Shown here: positions 23,409 through 32,767 of the stretch, in pieces
How positions within the stretch are numbered: the stretch's first letter is position 1
Layout of the letters: the number at the start of each line of letters is the position of its first letter
Source of the DNA: an uncultured Bacteroides sp.
Lineage (GTDB): Bacteria > Bacteroidota > Bacteroidia > Bacteroidales > Bacteroidaceae
NCBI GenBank assembly: GCA_949289295.1
Contig: CASENM010000020.1
Span: 1 to 64,000 of the forward strand
Length of the DNA stretch: 64,000 nucleotides
Reading direction: 5' to 3'
Program-made: the position numbers and the translations under genes
Notes under the pieces: model-generated
The model's input: only the letters and a program-made list of their open reading frames with translations
Databases searched by the model: none
What the model was told of the DNA's origin: nothing

Positions 23409-24899
23409 ATGAAATACCCGTTCATTTCCGCCGCTGAGGCGGCTGCATTCGTCCGCCATGGCGACACAGTAGGCATTGGCGGATTCTCATCTGTAGGCAC
23501 TCCGAAAGCGGTTCCCGCCGCACTGGCCGAGCGTGCCGGAGCATTGCACCGCGAAGGCAAAGCGTTCAAGATAGGACTGATTACGGGAGGTGCCACAGGC
23601 AACCAGGTTGACAGTGCACTGGCACTGGCCGACGCCGTTTCGTTCCGCACCCCGTTCCAGTCGAACAAGGACATGCGAAACTCCATCAATGGAGGGGAAG
23701 TGCAATATTTCGACCTCCATCTCTCACAAATCGGCCAGGACGTGCGCTACGGCTTTCTGGGAAAAATCAACATAGCCATCGTAGAGGCATCCGACATCAC
23801 GGATGAGGGGGAAATCATCCCCAGCACTTCGGTAGGGATTACCCCGACCCTTCTCCAGGTGGCCGACAAGGTAATCATCGAACTGAACAGGGCACACGCC
23901 GGACGTCTCAGCGGCATGCACGACATCTACGTGCCCGCCACTCCACCCCACCGTACGGAAATCCCCATTTACCGGGTGAACGACCGCATCGGAACCGCAG
24001 GCGTAAAAGTAAATCCTCACAAGATTCTCGGTGTGGTAGAGACTGACGAGCGTGACCATATCGCCGCATTCACACCCCTCAACGAAACGACCGTGCGGAT
24101 TGGTCACAACGTGGCCGATTTCCTTTGCGCCGAATGGAAAAGAGGCGCCATCCCGCAAGAGTTCCTCCCCCTGCAGTCGGGCGTGGGAAACATTGCCAAC
24201 GCCGTACTGGGCGCGCTGGGCGACAACCCGCTGCTTCCGGCTTTCTCCATGTTCACCGAGGTCATCCAGAACTCCGTCATCGACCTGATGCTGAAAGACC
24301 GTATCCGTTTCGTGGCCGGAAGCTCGCTGACGTTGTCTGAAGACCATCTGGACGAGATGTACGCCGACATCGACAACTTCCGCAACCGCATACTGCTCCG
24401 TCCGCAGGAAATCACCAACCATCCGGAACTGATCAGAAGGCTGGGAATCATCGCGGTAAATACGGCACTCGAAGCCGACATTTTCGGCAACGTGAACAGC
24501 ACGCACGTGTCGGGCAGCAAGATGATGAACGGCATAGGCGGTTCAGGCGATTTCGCACGCAATGCCTACCTCTCCATCTTCACCACACCGTCGACGGCCA
24601 AGGACGGACTGATTTCGTCCATCGTGCCGCAGGTATCGCACGTGGACAGCACCGAGCACGACGTACGCATCCTTGTCACCGAGCAGGGTGTGGCCGACCT
24701 GCGCGGCAAGTCGCCTTCACAACGCGCCCGCTGCATCATCGAAAACTGTGCGCATCCCGACTACAGGCAGCTGCTCTGGGATTATCTGAAGTTGTCGGAA
24801 GGACACTCGTGCCACACCCCGATGTCGCTCCGGAACGCTTTCAAGATGCACATCGCCTTTGCCGAGACAGGCGACATGAGAAATACAAAATTCGAATGA
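23409..24899 (+). CDS. Acetyl-CoA hydrolase/succinyl-CoA:acetate CoA-transferase family
   Basis: This 496-aa protein of the Ach1/Cat1 type has the N-terminal glycine-rich CoA-site signature GIGGFSSVGTPKAVP (about 22-36), a mid-protein FTPLNETTVRIGHN region, GIGGSGDFARNAYLS (about 378) and the C-terminal EQGVADLRGKSP. These enzymes move CoA between succinate or propionate and acetate during fermentation, and the Bacteroidetes make acetate, succinate and propionate. Length is normal. It has its own promoter and is followed 39 nt later by rnz, which has a separate -7 element. Confidence 0.9.
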   Translation: MKYPFISAAEAAAFVRHGDTVGIGGFSSVGTPKAVPAALAERAGALHREGKAFKIGLITGGATGNQVDSALALADAVSFRTPFQSNKDMRNSINGGEVQYFDLHLSQIGQDVRYGFLGKINIAIVEASDITDEGEIIPSTSVGITPTLLQVADKVIIELNRAHAGRLSGMHDIYVPATPPHRTEIPIYRVNDRIGTAGVKVNPHKILGVVETDERDHIAAFTPLNETTVRIGHNVADFLCAEWKRGAIPQEFLPLQSGVGNIANAVLGALGDNPLLPAFSMFTEVIQNSVIDLMLKDRIRFVAGSSLTLSEDHLDEMYADIDNFRNRILLRPQEITNHPELIRRLGIIAVNTALEADIFGNVNSTHVSGSKMMNGIGGSGDFARNAYLSIFTTPSTAKDGLISSIVPQVSHVDSTEHDVRILVTEQGVADLRGKSPSQRARCIIENCAHPDYRQLLWDYLKLSEGHSCHTPMSLRNAFKMHIAFAETGDMRNTKFE

Positions 24900-24925
24900 T
24901 TCATACATGCTGTCAGAAAATCGTG

Positions 24926-24933
24926 TATCTTTG
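24926..24933 (+). promoter_or_regulatory. -7 element of rnz
   Basis: TATCTTTG lies 5 nt before the rnz ATG, so the transcript would have a very short or no leader. No clear TTTG is found at the -33 distance. Confidence 0.45.
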
Positions 24934-24938
24934 CACTT

Positions 24939-25874
24939 ATGGAAAAATTCAACGTACACATATTAGGATGTGGTTCGGCACTCCCCAACCTGCGGCACAA
25001 CACCTCGTCACAGGTGGTCAACATACGCGGAAAAATGTTCATGATTGATTGCGGAGAAGGCACACAGGTACAGCTCCGCCGTTCGCGGATTCATTTCAAG
25101 AGTCTGAACCACATCTTCATTTCCCATCTCCACGGCGACCACTGTTTCGGCCTGATAGGTCTCATCTCCACTCTGGCCATGCTGGAACGGACATCCAAGC
25201 TCCATATCTACGCACACCCGAATCTGGAACAGGTTCTCAGGCCCCAGCTCGATTTTTTCTGCAAGGACAATCCCTACGAAATCGTGTTCCATCCGATAAA
25301 TCCGGACGAACGCGAAGTGATTTACGACGACCGCTCGCTGAGTGTGGAAACCATTCCGCTGAAACACCGCATACCTACCTGCGGTTTCCTGTTCCGCGAA
25401 AAGAAGACGGCCAACCATATCCGCCGCGACATGATCGACTTTTATAAAGTCCCGGTCTACCAGATACGCAGCATCAAGAACGGAGAAGATTTCGTGACGG
25501 AAGACGGCACCGTGATTCCCAATGCCCGGCTGACCACCCCGTCGGCCTCCCCACGCTCGTATGCCTACTGCTCAGACACCGCTTATCTGCCGGAAATTGT
25601 AGAACAGATAAAAGGAGTCGACCTGCTTTTCCACGAAGCGACATTCGGCAGCGAGGACGAGGCGAGAGCCAGACAGACACTCCATTCTACGGCCGCACAG
25701 GCCGCACAAATAGCCCGCGACGCAGAAGTGAAGCAATTGGTCATCGGACATTTTTCCGCACGGTATGACAATGAAAAGCCCCTTCTCCGCGAAGCGCAGG
25801 CCATATTCCCCAACACACTGCTGGGCACGGAAGACATGACTGTCTCCATAGAGAGCACCGTTAAAGAAAGCTAA
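24939..25874 (+). CDS. rnz: Ribonuclease Z
   Basis: This 311-aa metallo-beta-lactamase-fold nuclease has the zinc motif SHLHGDH (H63, H65, D67, H68) and the tRNase Z features of an early GSALP segment and a DCGEGTQ motif. Later zinc ligands are the Asp in YCSDTAY and the His in VIGHFSARY. It cleaves 3' trailers from tRNA precursors. Length is typical of the short bacterial form with an exosite arm (about 150-180). The gene stands between the CoA-transferase and an ECF sigma operon. Confidence 0.93.
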   Translation: MEKFNVHILGCGSALPNLRHNTSSQVVNIRGKMFMIDCGEGTQVQLRRSRIHFKSLNHIFISHLHGDHCFGLIGLISTLAMLERTSKLHIYAHPNLEQVLRPQLDFFCKDNPYEIVFHPINPDEREVIYDDRSLSVETIPLKHRIPTCGFLFREKKTANHIRRDMIDFYKVPVYQIRSIKNGEDFVTEDGTVIPNARLTTPSASPRSYAYCSDTAYLPEIVEQIKGVDLLFHEATFGSEDEARARQTLHSTAAQAAQIARDAEVKQLVIGHFSARYDNEKPLLREAQAIFPNTLLGTEDMTVSIESTVKES

Positions 25875-25933
25875 CTGCATTAAACCCGGAACCGGCCAGA
25901 CTGTCAATATTCCAAAGAGATGAACCGGAACAC

Positions 25934-26485
25934 ATGAGCAAATATAACGAAACAGAAATCATACGGCAACTGCAAGACCCGTCTACTCAGCGGCAAGCCT
26001 TCACCGAAGTGGTACGCGCTTACAGCGAACAGCTCTACTGGCAGATCCGGCGCATGGTCTTCTCGCACGATGACGCGGACGACCTGCTTCAGAACACGTT
26101 CATGAAAGCATGGGACAACCTTGACTGCTTCAGGGGGGAAGCCAGACTTTCCACCTGGCTCTACCGCATCGCGCTCAACGAGAGTCTGAACTTTCTGAAC
26201 CGCCGCCGTGCAGAAAACCATCTGTCCATCGACGATGCGGACGCGGCCTTGCTGAACCGGCTGGAAAGCGACCCGTATTTCGACGGGGACGAAACGCAGA
26301 AAATGCTTCAGAAAGCAATCATGACCCTGCCCGAGAAGCAACGCATCGTCTTCAATCTGAAATACTTCCAGGAGCTGAAATACGAAGAGATCGCCGACAT
26401 CCTGGGAACCAGCACAGGGGCACTGAAGGCCTCTTACTTCCACGCAGTAAAAAAAATCGAGGATTTTTTTGGCCGGAACGATTAA
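25934..26485 (+). CDS. ECF RNA polymerase sigma factor
   Basis: This 183-aa standard ECF sigma factor has region 2 with DDADDLLQNTFMKAWDNL and STWLYRIALNESLN. Region 4 is LPEKQRIVFNLKYFQELKYEEIADILGTS (about 130-165). It is the first gene of a three-gene set followed by a single-TM protein and a secreted helical protein, a common Bacteroidetes stress module. It is distinct from the divergent sigma factor of the island. Confidence 0.93.
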   Translation: MSKYNETEIIRQLQDPSTQRQAFTEVVRAYSEQLYWQIRRMVFSHDDADDLLQNTFMKAWDNLDCFRGEARLSTWLYRIALNESLNFLNRRRAENHLSIDDADAALLNRLESDPYFDGDETQKMLQKAIMTLPEKQRIVFNLKYFQELKYEEIADILGTSTGALKASYFHAVKKIEDFFGRND

Positions 26486-26539
26486 ACCTTTTACGCCGGA
26501 AAAAGTCTAAACAATATACAAACTATCAAACAGACAGCC

Positions 26540-26914
26540 ATGAAGAAGGAAGAAACCAATTTGTTGAACCGGTGCGGCAAGCGGAACGCTTTCAAAGTGC
26601 CCGAAGGGTATTTCGAGAATTTCACCGGACAGTTGATGGAGAAACTTCCGGAAAAATCTCCCGCCGAAGTTCCGACTGTCACGCTGTGGGCCCGCATAAG
26701 GCCATGGATATACATGACAGCCATGTTCTGTGGGATCATGCTGATGGTCCGCACGTTCGTAGGCGAGAAAGACATTCAGATGTCGGAAGTGCCGGGCATC
26801 AATCTTTCCGAGCTTCCTGACGAAATGATCGATCCGATTGTCAACCAGACCATGATGGATGACTATACACTTTATGAGTATCTGACAGATGCCGATACTG
26901 AAATCTACCAATAA
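26540..26914 (+). CDS. Single-TM protein, likely anti-sigma partner
   Basis: This 124-aa protein has an N-terminal soluble part (about 1-50) beginning KKEETNLLNRCGKRNAF and PEGYFENFTGQLMEKL, one membrane helix (about 58-76), and an acidic C-terminal part. The PEGYFENF segment recurs in Bacteroidetes proteins encoded after ECF sigma genes. Position and topology suit a membrane-bound anti-sigma factor holding the upstream sigma, though no ZAS or FecR motif is present. It is 6 nt before the next gene's frame. Confidence 0.65.
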   Translation: MKKEETNLLNRCGKRNAFKVPEGYFENFTGQLMEKLPEKSPAEVPTVTLWARIRPWIYMTAMFCGIMLMVRTFVGEKDIQMSEVPGINLSELPDEMIDPIVNQTMMDDYTLYEYLTDADTEIYQ

Positions 26915-26929
26915 AAACAATTGACAGAA

Positions 26930-27397
26930 ATGAAAAAGACAGTTTCAATATTTCTCCTGCTCATCTCGTTCTGCTGTACGGGAAGTCTGTATGCACAGAA
27001 AAACAAGCTGAGCAAAGAAGAGTTCCGGCAGAAACAGCAGGAATTTATCATCCAGCGGGCGGAGCTGACACCGGACGAAGCGAAGAAATTCTTCCCGCTT
27101 TATTTCGAGCTGCAGGACAAAAAGGGAAGGTGCAACCGGGAAGCATGGGAAAAAATGCGTCAGGGGAAAAATCCCGGCACCTCGGAAGCCGAATATGCAC
27201 AGATTGTGGAAGACATCATCCAGGCACGCATCACGAATGACAACCTGGATATGGAATATCTGAAAAAATACAAGACATTCCTTACGTCAAAAAAAATCTA
27301 TGACATCCAGAGAGCCGAAATGCGTTTCCACCGGGAACTGCTGAAAAACGCGCGCAATGCCCACAGGAAAAGGGCGGCGGAAAATCCGTCCCGTTAA
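26930..27397 (+). CDS. Secreted helical protein, Spy/CpxP-like
   Basis: The ATG at 26930 gives a clean Sec signal peptide (MKKTVSIFLLLISF, cleavage after YAQ). The mature part of about 130 residues is charged and entirely helical (EEFRQKQQEFIIQRAELTPD, then FFPLYFELQDKK). It resembles small periplasmic stress proteins of the Spy/CpxP shape that belong to sigma-factor modules. No catalytic motif is seen. It is probably controlled by the sigma factor two genes upstream. It is followed by a strong terminator. Confidence 0.7.
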   Translation: MKKTVSIFLLLISFCCTGSLYAQKNKLSKEEFRQKQQEFIIQRAELTPDEAKKFFPLYFELQDKKGRCNREAWEKMRQGKNPGTSEAEYAQIVEDIIQARITNDNLDMEYLKKYKTFLTSKKIYDIQRAEMRFHRELLKNARNAHRKRAAENPSR

Positions 27398-27403
27398 AAT
27401 ATC

Positions 27404-27468
27404 AAGGGAGCTGCCGTGGAATGACCGTACATGTTGACAGTCTGTTTCTGTTCCACGACAGCTCCCTT
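27404..27468. terminator. Bidirectional terminator hairpin
   Basis: Two 18-bp arms, at 27404-27421 and 27451-27468, pair with one mismatch (AGGGAGCTG against CAGCTCCCT) around a 29-nt loop, with T-rich tracts on both sides. It lies between convergent genes. Confidence 0.8.
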
Positions 27469-27501
27469 CTTTAAAAATCACATTGCCTGCAGGACAAACC
27501 C

Positions 27502-28587
27502 TTATCTCTTCAACAGACCGACCTTCAGATTCAACTTGAAATAATAGGCACCGTTCTCGCGTTCCAGGAAACCATACTTGTCTTTTGCGGTAGAGCCTTT
27601 TTCCAGACGCGTGTTATAAAACAAGAAGTCAGCGAATGTCTGGCGGAATGCGCGCTGGTAGCACAGCACTTCTCCGCTTCCCGTCACAAGCAACATGCCT
27701 CCGATGGCCGACTCCACGCCGCTATAGAGCTTGGCCGGACGCATACCCGTGGCTATGGCCAGCAGGAACTCCCTCACCTTGTAGTCATAATACCCGTGCT
27801 TGTAAATCAGTTCGTCCTTTATTTTGAGGGGATTCAGCTTCTTGATTTCTTCAGTCAGCTCCGACACCTTGGTAAGGTCATCGAGCCACATCAGCCGTGT
27901 CATCTCTCCCAGCATACGCCCCGCATGCAAGTCAATCATCGAGAGATTGCTCCGGAAAATCTTGTCGGCCACATCGTTATACTTCAATCCTCCACCCAGA
28001 CGCTCAATCATCAGCATACGGCTCACCACATCGTCTTCCTCACCATGGGCATTGATTTTATTGACAGCGGGCGAAGGGAACTTCACGCCGGTCTGCTCGA
28101 ATTTGAAGTTTGCCGCACGGCCTCCGTCAAGCAGAGGGAACATGACACCCAAACGCGAACGGACAGAAAAGCCCACTACCGGTGCATCGGCAGAATAAAA
28201 CGCCACACTGAAATCCGTACGGTCGTCCGTCCGGGCTTCCAGATTGTAGATGCATACTTCATCGAGAAACTCCTCCACACCGTCGGGCGATGTCACCTCA
28301 TCAGCTGATGAACTGCGGATTCCCTCCAGAATCAGGTCGCAGACTGCCGCAAAATCTTCACGCGGAACGCGCTTGTCGATATTGGCCCCGCTGATATATA
28401 CATTGTCCTTCTCCACGATATAGCGCCGTGGCCCGTCGTGTTCCTCACGCTGTATCATAGCCACCGGAAGATGCTGTGCCTCGTTTTTCTTCACATCGGG
28501 AGTGCCCGAACACACTTCTCCATCGGCAAGCAGGCGGAAAAACGCATAAAGCTCGCCCCATTCTCTTTTTGTTGCTTCAAATGCCAT
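27502..28587 (-). CDS. HpaII-family type II restriction endonuclease
   Basis: This 361-aa protein starts at the ATG at 28587 behind an AGAGAGAAT ribosome-binding site. The N-terminus (TKREWGELYAFFRLLADG) and a later region (FRSNLSMIDLHAGRMLGEM, then LLAIATGMRPAKLYSG) fit the HpaII-type restriction endonuclease family, which cuts CCGG in its founding member. No methyltransferase gene lies next to it or anywhere in the window. It may be an orphan, protected by a distant methylase, or specialised. I rate the family match from remembered motifs, and activity is unknown. Confidence 0.7.
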   Translation of the reverse strand: MAFEATKREWGELYAFFRLLADGEVCSGTPDVKKNEAQHLPVAMIQREEHDGPRRYIVEKDNVYISGANIDKRVPREDFAAVCDLILEGIRSSSADEVTSPDGVEEFLDEVCIYNLEARTDDRTDFSVAFYSADAPVVGFSVRSRLGVMFPLLDGGRAANFKFEQTGVKFPSPAVNKINAHGEEDDVVSRMLMIERLGGGLKYNDVADKIFRSNLSMIDLHAGRMLGEMTRLMWLDDLTKVSELTEEIKKLNPLKIKDELIYKHGYYDYKVREFLLAIATGMRPAKLYSGVESAIGGMLLVTGSGEVLCYQRAFRQTFADFLFYNTRLEKGSTAKDKYGFLERENGAYYFKLNLKVGLLKR

Positions 28588-28919
28588 ATTCTCTCTTGTT
28601 TTGAAATTTTTGTGCAAAGGTAAGCAAAAGAGACGTTAACAAAAGAACCGGAAAGAAACCAAATTCTTAAATAACGTTATACCATCATATTTCAGGCGAC
28701 AATTATTTGCAGATAAGCAAAAAGTCCGTAACTTTGCATTGTGTTTTTCATAGTATTAGATTTAAGGTTAACAAGGTTGGAGTACAGCGGTACTCCTTTT
28801 TTTATGCCCGTACCCGAACATATTCCGGGAACAGACGCACTAAAAAGATTTCCTAAAAAGTTCCGGGTTACAGATAATGGTGTAACTTTGCGCATCATTT
28901 ATCCCAAAAACATATTTGT
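28588..28919. other. Intergenic with small-RNA or attenuator elements
   Basis: Besides the promoter and hairpin listed separately, a second TAACTTTG -7 element lies at 28883-28890, about 30 nt before the AlaX-like gene, with a weak -33 box (TTCC). No gene is supported. The short open frames across it overlap the hairpin and terminator and look accidental. Confidence 0.5.
28706..28803 (+). ncRNA. Short terminated leader RNA (promoter plus attenuator)
   Basis: A near-consensus promoter (TTTG 28706-28709, 19 nt, TAACTTTG 28729-28736) should start transcription at about 28742. Only about 37 nt later a perfect hairpin GGAGTAC-AGCG-GTACTCC (28779-28796) is followed by seven T. This predicts a transcript of about 60 nt ending well before the AlaX-like gene. 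It could be a small RNA, or an attenuated leader with read-through to the next gene. I do not recognise a riboswitch fold. Confidence 0.6.
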
Positions 28920-29378
28920 ATGGAACAACCCCAACTCAACGGACACAACAAGCAGGAATATCCTCCCATGCACACGTGCGAGCATATCGTGAACCGCACA
29001 ATGGTGAACCTTTTCGGATGCGGACGGGCCGTATCCGCACATATCGAGCGGAAGAAAAGCAAGCTCGACTTCGCCCTGCCCCAACCTCCTACCGATGAGG
29101 ACATCGCACGTATCGAAAACACCGTCAACGAAACCATCGCACGCCATCTGGACGTGACCACGGAGTTCATCACCCAGGAGGAGGCCGCACAGCGCTTCGA
29201 CATGAAACGTCTGCCGGAAAATGCTTCCGACACGGTGCGCGTGGTGAAGGTGGGCGACTACGACGACTGCCTCTGCATCGGCGCGCACGTGCAAAATACT
29301 TCCGAGATCGGCACGTTCAAAATCATCAGTCACGACTATAACGACGGCATCTTCCGGATGCGTTTCAAACTTCTCTGA
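28920..29378 (+). CDS. AlaX-like tRNA-editing domain protein
   Basis: This 152-aa free-standing protein resembles the second additional domain (SAD) shared by alanyl- and threonyl-tRNA synthetases. It has the first His pair in HTCEHIVNRTM, a GRAVSAHIERKKSKLDF strand region and the later CLCIGAHVQNTSEIG segment that supplies Cys and His zinc ligands (C-x3-H). Such proteins remove wrongly attached Ser or Gly from tRNA-Ala. It is shorter than AlaX-M. It sits 1 nt before the nuclease gene in the same direction. Confidence 0.75.
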   Translation: MEQPQLNGHNKQEYPPMHTCEHIVNRTMVNLFGCGRAVSAHIERKKSKLDFALPQPPTDEDIARIENTVNETIARHLDVTTEFITQEEAAQRFDMKRLPENASDTVRVVKVGDYDDCLCIGAHVQNTSEIGTFKIISHDYNDGIFRMRFKLL

Positions 29379-29379
29379 C

Positions 29380-30255
29380 ATGGCAAGAAAAGGAAAGAAG
29401 AAATCGGGCGGCGGACTGAAAGGATTCATCCTGCTGGTCATTCTCATCGCAGGAGCGCTCTATGTCCACCAGAACAGAGAAAAGGTGTTCTCCACGGAAA
29501 CGGTCCAGGCCATCGGAAGCCAGACCGGCACAACCGGAGCGGAAGAAACGGCATCCGCCAATATGGGCCTGTCCCTGCAGCTGGAAATTCCCAAAACTGT
29601 CGGAAAACGGGATGAGACGGTCATCAGGCATCTGGGATACACCGTGTCGTACAACAACTTCTACAAGACCCCCAACTGGGTGGCATGGGAACTGACACGA
29701 CAGGAAACGGAAGGCAACGAGGAGCGCACCAACAAGTTCCTGCCCGACCCCGAACTGCCGGAACCGCGCGTCACAACTTCCGACTATACCCGCTCGGGCT
29801 ATGACCGGGGACACATGGCTCCGGCCGCCGACATGAAATGGAGCAGCCGGGCCATGAAAGAATCGTTCTACATGAGTAACATCTGTCCGCAGAACCGCAA
29901 GCTGAACCGCGACGACTGGGGCGACCTGGAAGAGTCGTGCCGCAAATGGGCGGAGAAATACGGCACCGTCCACATCGCCTGCGGACCCATCTACGACACG
30001 AAGTCGCCGAAACGCATCGGCAAGAACCGCGTGGCCGTGCCCGACCGTTTCTTCAAGGTGGTGCTCATCTACAACCGCAAGAACCCGATGGCGATGGGTT
30101 TTCTCTTCGACAACAAGGCGCACCACCAGCCTCTAAAGAACTACATGGTGACGGTGGACAAGGTAGAGGAAGAAACCGGACTCGATTTCTTCCCCAAAGT
30201 GCCCGACAGCATTGAGGAGCGCATCGAAAGCACGGTGCCCGACATCGCCTTCTAA
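29380..30255 (+). CDS. DNA/RNA non-specific endonuclease (NUC1 type)
   Basis: The protein has 291 aa. A basic N-terminus is followed by one membrane helix (about 14-32), a linker, then the nuclease domain with the DRGH active site in YTRSGYDRGHMAPAADM (about 140-150). The conserved FYMSNICPQNRKLNRDDWGDLE segment carries the metal-binding Asn. The domain is likely exported and tethered to the inner membrane. Bacteroidetes often encode such nucleases for nutrient scavenging. It is transcribed with the AlaX-like gene and convergent to the export operon. Confidence 0.9.
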   Translation: MARKGKKKSGGGLKGFILLVILIAGALYVHQNREKVFSTETVQAIGSQTGTTGAEETASANMGLSLQLEIPKTVGKRDETVIRHLGYTVSYNNFYKTPNWVAWELTRQETEGNEERTNKFLPDPELPEPRVTTSDYTRSGYDRGHMAPAADMKWSSRAMKESFYMSNICPQNRKLNRDDWGDLEESCRKWAEKYGTVHIACGPIYDTKSPKRIGKNRVAVPDRFFKVVLIYNRKNPMAMGFLFDNKAHHQPLKNYMVTVDKVEEETGLDFFPKVPDSIEERIESTVPDIAF

Positions 30256-30313
30256 CTGTCCGCCGACTTGATGGTCTCCGCCGGACCGGCTTCCGACCCC
30301 TTTCCCGTTCAGT

Positions 30314-32755
30314 TCATTCACTCTTTATCACTTCCGCCGGATTGACACGCGCGATACGGACAATGCGGAACACGACGGTCAGGGCCGTCACCGCCGCCAC
30401 AGACAGCAGCACGCACGCCCAGAACACAAGCCCGTAATGGAAGAAAATGCTGTACAGCCGCCGCCAAAGGCTCAAGAGTGCATATACCAGCGGAAAGGCC
30501 AGTACGGCCGCCACTCCCCCTATCCAGACATACGTGCGGGCGAAAAGCCACATAATCTGTCTCACACCCGCGCCGTTGACCTTGCGGACGGCCACCTCCT
30601 TGCGCCGCCGCTCCGTATCGAGGGTGATGGCCGCATACACTCCCAGCAGCGTGACTACCACGCACACGACGGCCAGGAAAAGCACGATGCCTTTCAGCAT
30701 GCTTTCGATGCCCTGCTCCTTCTCGATGTCGTCCAGGAAAGTGGTGACCTGCGGTTCCACCGTATAGGGGAACGTCTGCTTCAGAAGGGCTTCCACCCGG
30801 CGGCGCACCTCGTCCGCCTGCCCCTTGCCGCATTTCAGGTAACAGTGGCCCACGTATTGCCGGAAGTCGGACAGAATGAACGCATATCCTCCGTAATATC
30901 CGGGATAGGACGACACGTGATAGGCGTGTGCCACGAGCGGCTCACAGATGCCCGTCACCGTATACCTTCCGGCATTGTCGTAAAAGACGGCGCCCAAAGG
31001 AACCGTTCCGTCCCTTTCGCGCAAATCCTGCCCGAAAGTCCGGTCCACCACCATCCCGCCGTCGTCGTCAGGCATACGCCCCTGCACGACAGGCATGCGC
31101 ATGAAGCTGAAGAAATTCCGGGGCACCGCAAGAATGTTGACCGCATATTCCTTGTTCCCGTCGGGCTGTGAGGGCGGCTGCGAACAGAGCACGTTTCCCG
31201 ACACACCCCGGGTAAAGGCGATGTCGGCCAGCAGACAATCCTCCACCCCGGGAATCTGCCTCATCCGCTCCACCAGGGCAAGCTTCCCGGCCTGCTCCAG
31301 AAACGGATAACCGAGAGGAATACTCAATATCCCGGCCTTCTCCCTCTTGTCCAGCGTACCGAACAGCGCCGAGGTGGTCTTGTCGGCCTGCAGATAGAGA
31401 GCCGCCGCCAGCGAGATGAATATCCAGCAGACGAAATACTGGATGCCGAGCATGACATTGCGCACACGGTGCCGTCCGCTTCCGGAAGCCGTCCCCCGGA
31501 TGCCCGTCTGGATGAGGGTACGGGACGCACGCCGCACGGTGAGCAGACAGGCCAGAAAACTGAAGACCAGCACCAGCAGCAGATACTGGACGCATTGCCA
31601 CTGCAAAACCGACGGATCGACACCCACATGGAAATTCATCACGCTGAAGCGCATCATGGGGGCAAACAGCTCGACCAGCACGAACACCATCAGAAACGCA
31701 ATCGCCACCGTGAGCGCCGCCTGCGTAAAAAGCTGCGCCGCCAGATGCCTGCCGCTCCCCCCGAATACCCTCCGGAGACTGTACTCGCGGCTGCGGTTGA
31801 GAAACGCGCCTATCTGGAAATAGAAGAAATTGAGCAGTCCCACCAGAAGCACCAGCACACCGGTGACGGAGGTGATCCACGCCACGAATCTCGCGCCTCC
31901 GTATTTCCAATAGGAATAGCCCAAAGGATAGATCCGCACCTCATACTCCTCGCCGAACATCGACTGTCTCAGTCCCCTGTCGCGGATGTCCGCCTCCAGC
32001 TTTTCCCGGCTTCCCGACCCTCCTTTCAGCAAGGCGTAACCATTGCCGCCCGTCACGTCCTTTCCCTGCCACTGCAGCCTTCCGTCCGTATCGTTCAGCA
32101 CCAGGGCCGCCACAGGCTCCATATCCGTCAGGCTGTTGTTGGAGGGGAAATCGGCCATCACGGCCTGCACGGTATAGGCCACACCGCCCTTCCGGGAAGA
32201 AAACGGCAGCTTGGCGGTGGTCACCAGCCGCTTTCCCACGGCATCGCCCACACGGTCACCGTAAATCCGTCTCGCCTCGCTTTCCGACAATATCACGGCA
32301 TTGGGTGTCCGTGCGGCCGTCTGCCAGGAACCGGCCACGATGTCCAGCCCGAACACCTGACGGAAGCAGGTGTCCACCTCCATACACCGCAGCGGATCGA
32401 AGGGCAGCATCTCGTCGGGCTTCACCTCGATGCGGAACGAACGGTCGTCGGGGAAGGCCACGTAGGTAAACGCCTCCGCTTCTGTCCATCCGATGCCCCG
32501 CATCCTGCCGACCAGCTCCACCGGTATGCCGCTGAAGTTGTCCTTGCTGTGGGGCCTTTTCATGCTGATTTCGGCGATACGCTCCCTGTGGGGAAAGCAT
32601 TCGTCGGCCGACATCACAAAACGGCAGATATACAAAGAGATACCGAAACAGAACAGACATACCGCCAGTCCCACAATGCTGACAAGGTTCTGCACCGGGT
32701 ATCTCAGCAGTTGCCTGACAGCCACTTTCAAATAATGCGCAATCATCCAAAACAA
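30314..32755 (-). CDS. ABC transporter permease (MacB/FtsX type, two-domain)
   Basis: This 813-aa permease has an N-terminal membrane helix (about 20-40), a MacB-type periplasmic core region, a three-helix FtsX block (about 280-410), a second periplasmic region and a C-terminal FtsX block (about 690-800). The last block ends with VNPAEVIKSE. It is the last gene of the six-gene leftward export operon, 12 nt after the ATPase. It likely pairs with the permease at 33519 and the LolD-like ATPase to move a lipid, peptide or drug from the periplasmic face. Confidence 0.88.
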   Translation of the reverse strand: MFWMIAHYLKVAVRQLLRYPVQNLVSIVGLAVCLFCFGISLYICRFVMSADECFPHRERIAEISMKRPHSKDNFSGIPVELVGRMRGIGWTEAEAFTYVAFPDDRSFRIEVKPDEMLPFDPLRCMEVDTCFRQVFGLDIVAGSWQTAARTPNAVILSESEARRIYGDRVGDAVGKRLVTTAKLPFSSRKGGVAYTVQAVMADFPSNNSLTDMEPVAALVLNDTDGRLQWQGKDVTGGNGYALLKGGSGSREKLEADIRDRGLRQSMFGEEYEVRIYPLGYSYWKYGGARFVAWITSVTGVLVLLVGLLNFFYFQIGAFLNRSREYSLRRVFGGSGRHLAAQLFTQAALTVAIAFLMVFVLVELFAPMMRFSVMNFHVGVDPSVLQWQCVQYLLLVLVFSFLACLLTVRRASRTLIQTGIRGTASGSGRHRVRNVMLGIQYFVCWIFISLAAALYLQADKTTSALFGTLDKREKAGILSIPLGYPFLEQAGKLALVERMRQIPGVEDCLLADIAFTRGVSGNVLCSQPPSQPDGNKEYAVNILAVPRNFFSFMRMPVVQGRMPDDDGGMVVDRTFGQDLRERDGTVPLGAVFYDNAGRYTVTGICEPLVAHAYHVSSYPGYYGGYAFILSDFRQYVGHCYLKCGKGQADEVRRRVEALLKQTFPYTVEPQVTTFLDDIEKEQGIESMLKGIVLFLAVVCVVVTLLGVYAAITLDTERRRKEVAVRKVNGAGVRQIMWLFARTYVWIGGVAAVLAFPLVYALLSLWRRLYSIFFHYGLVFWACVLLSVAAVTALTVVFRIVRIARVNPAEVIKSE

Positions 32756-32767
32756 TATTATCAGGTT

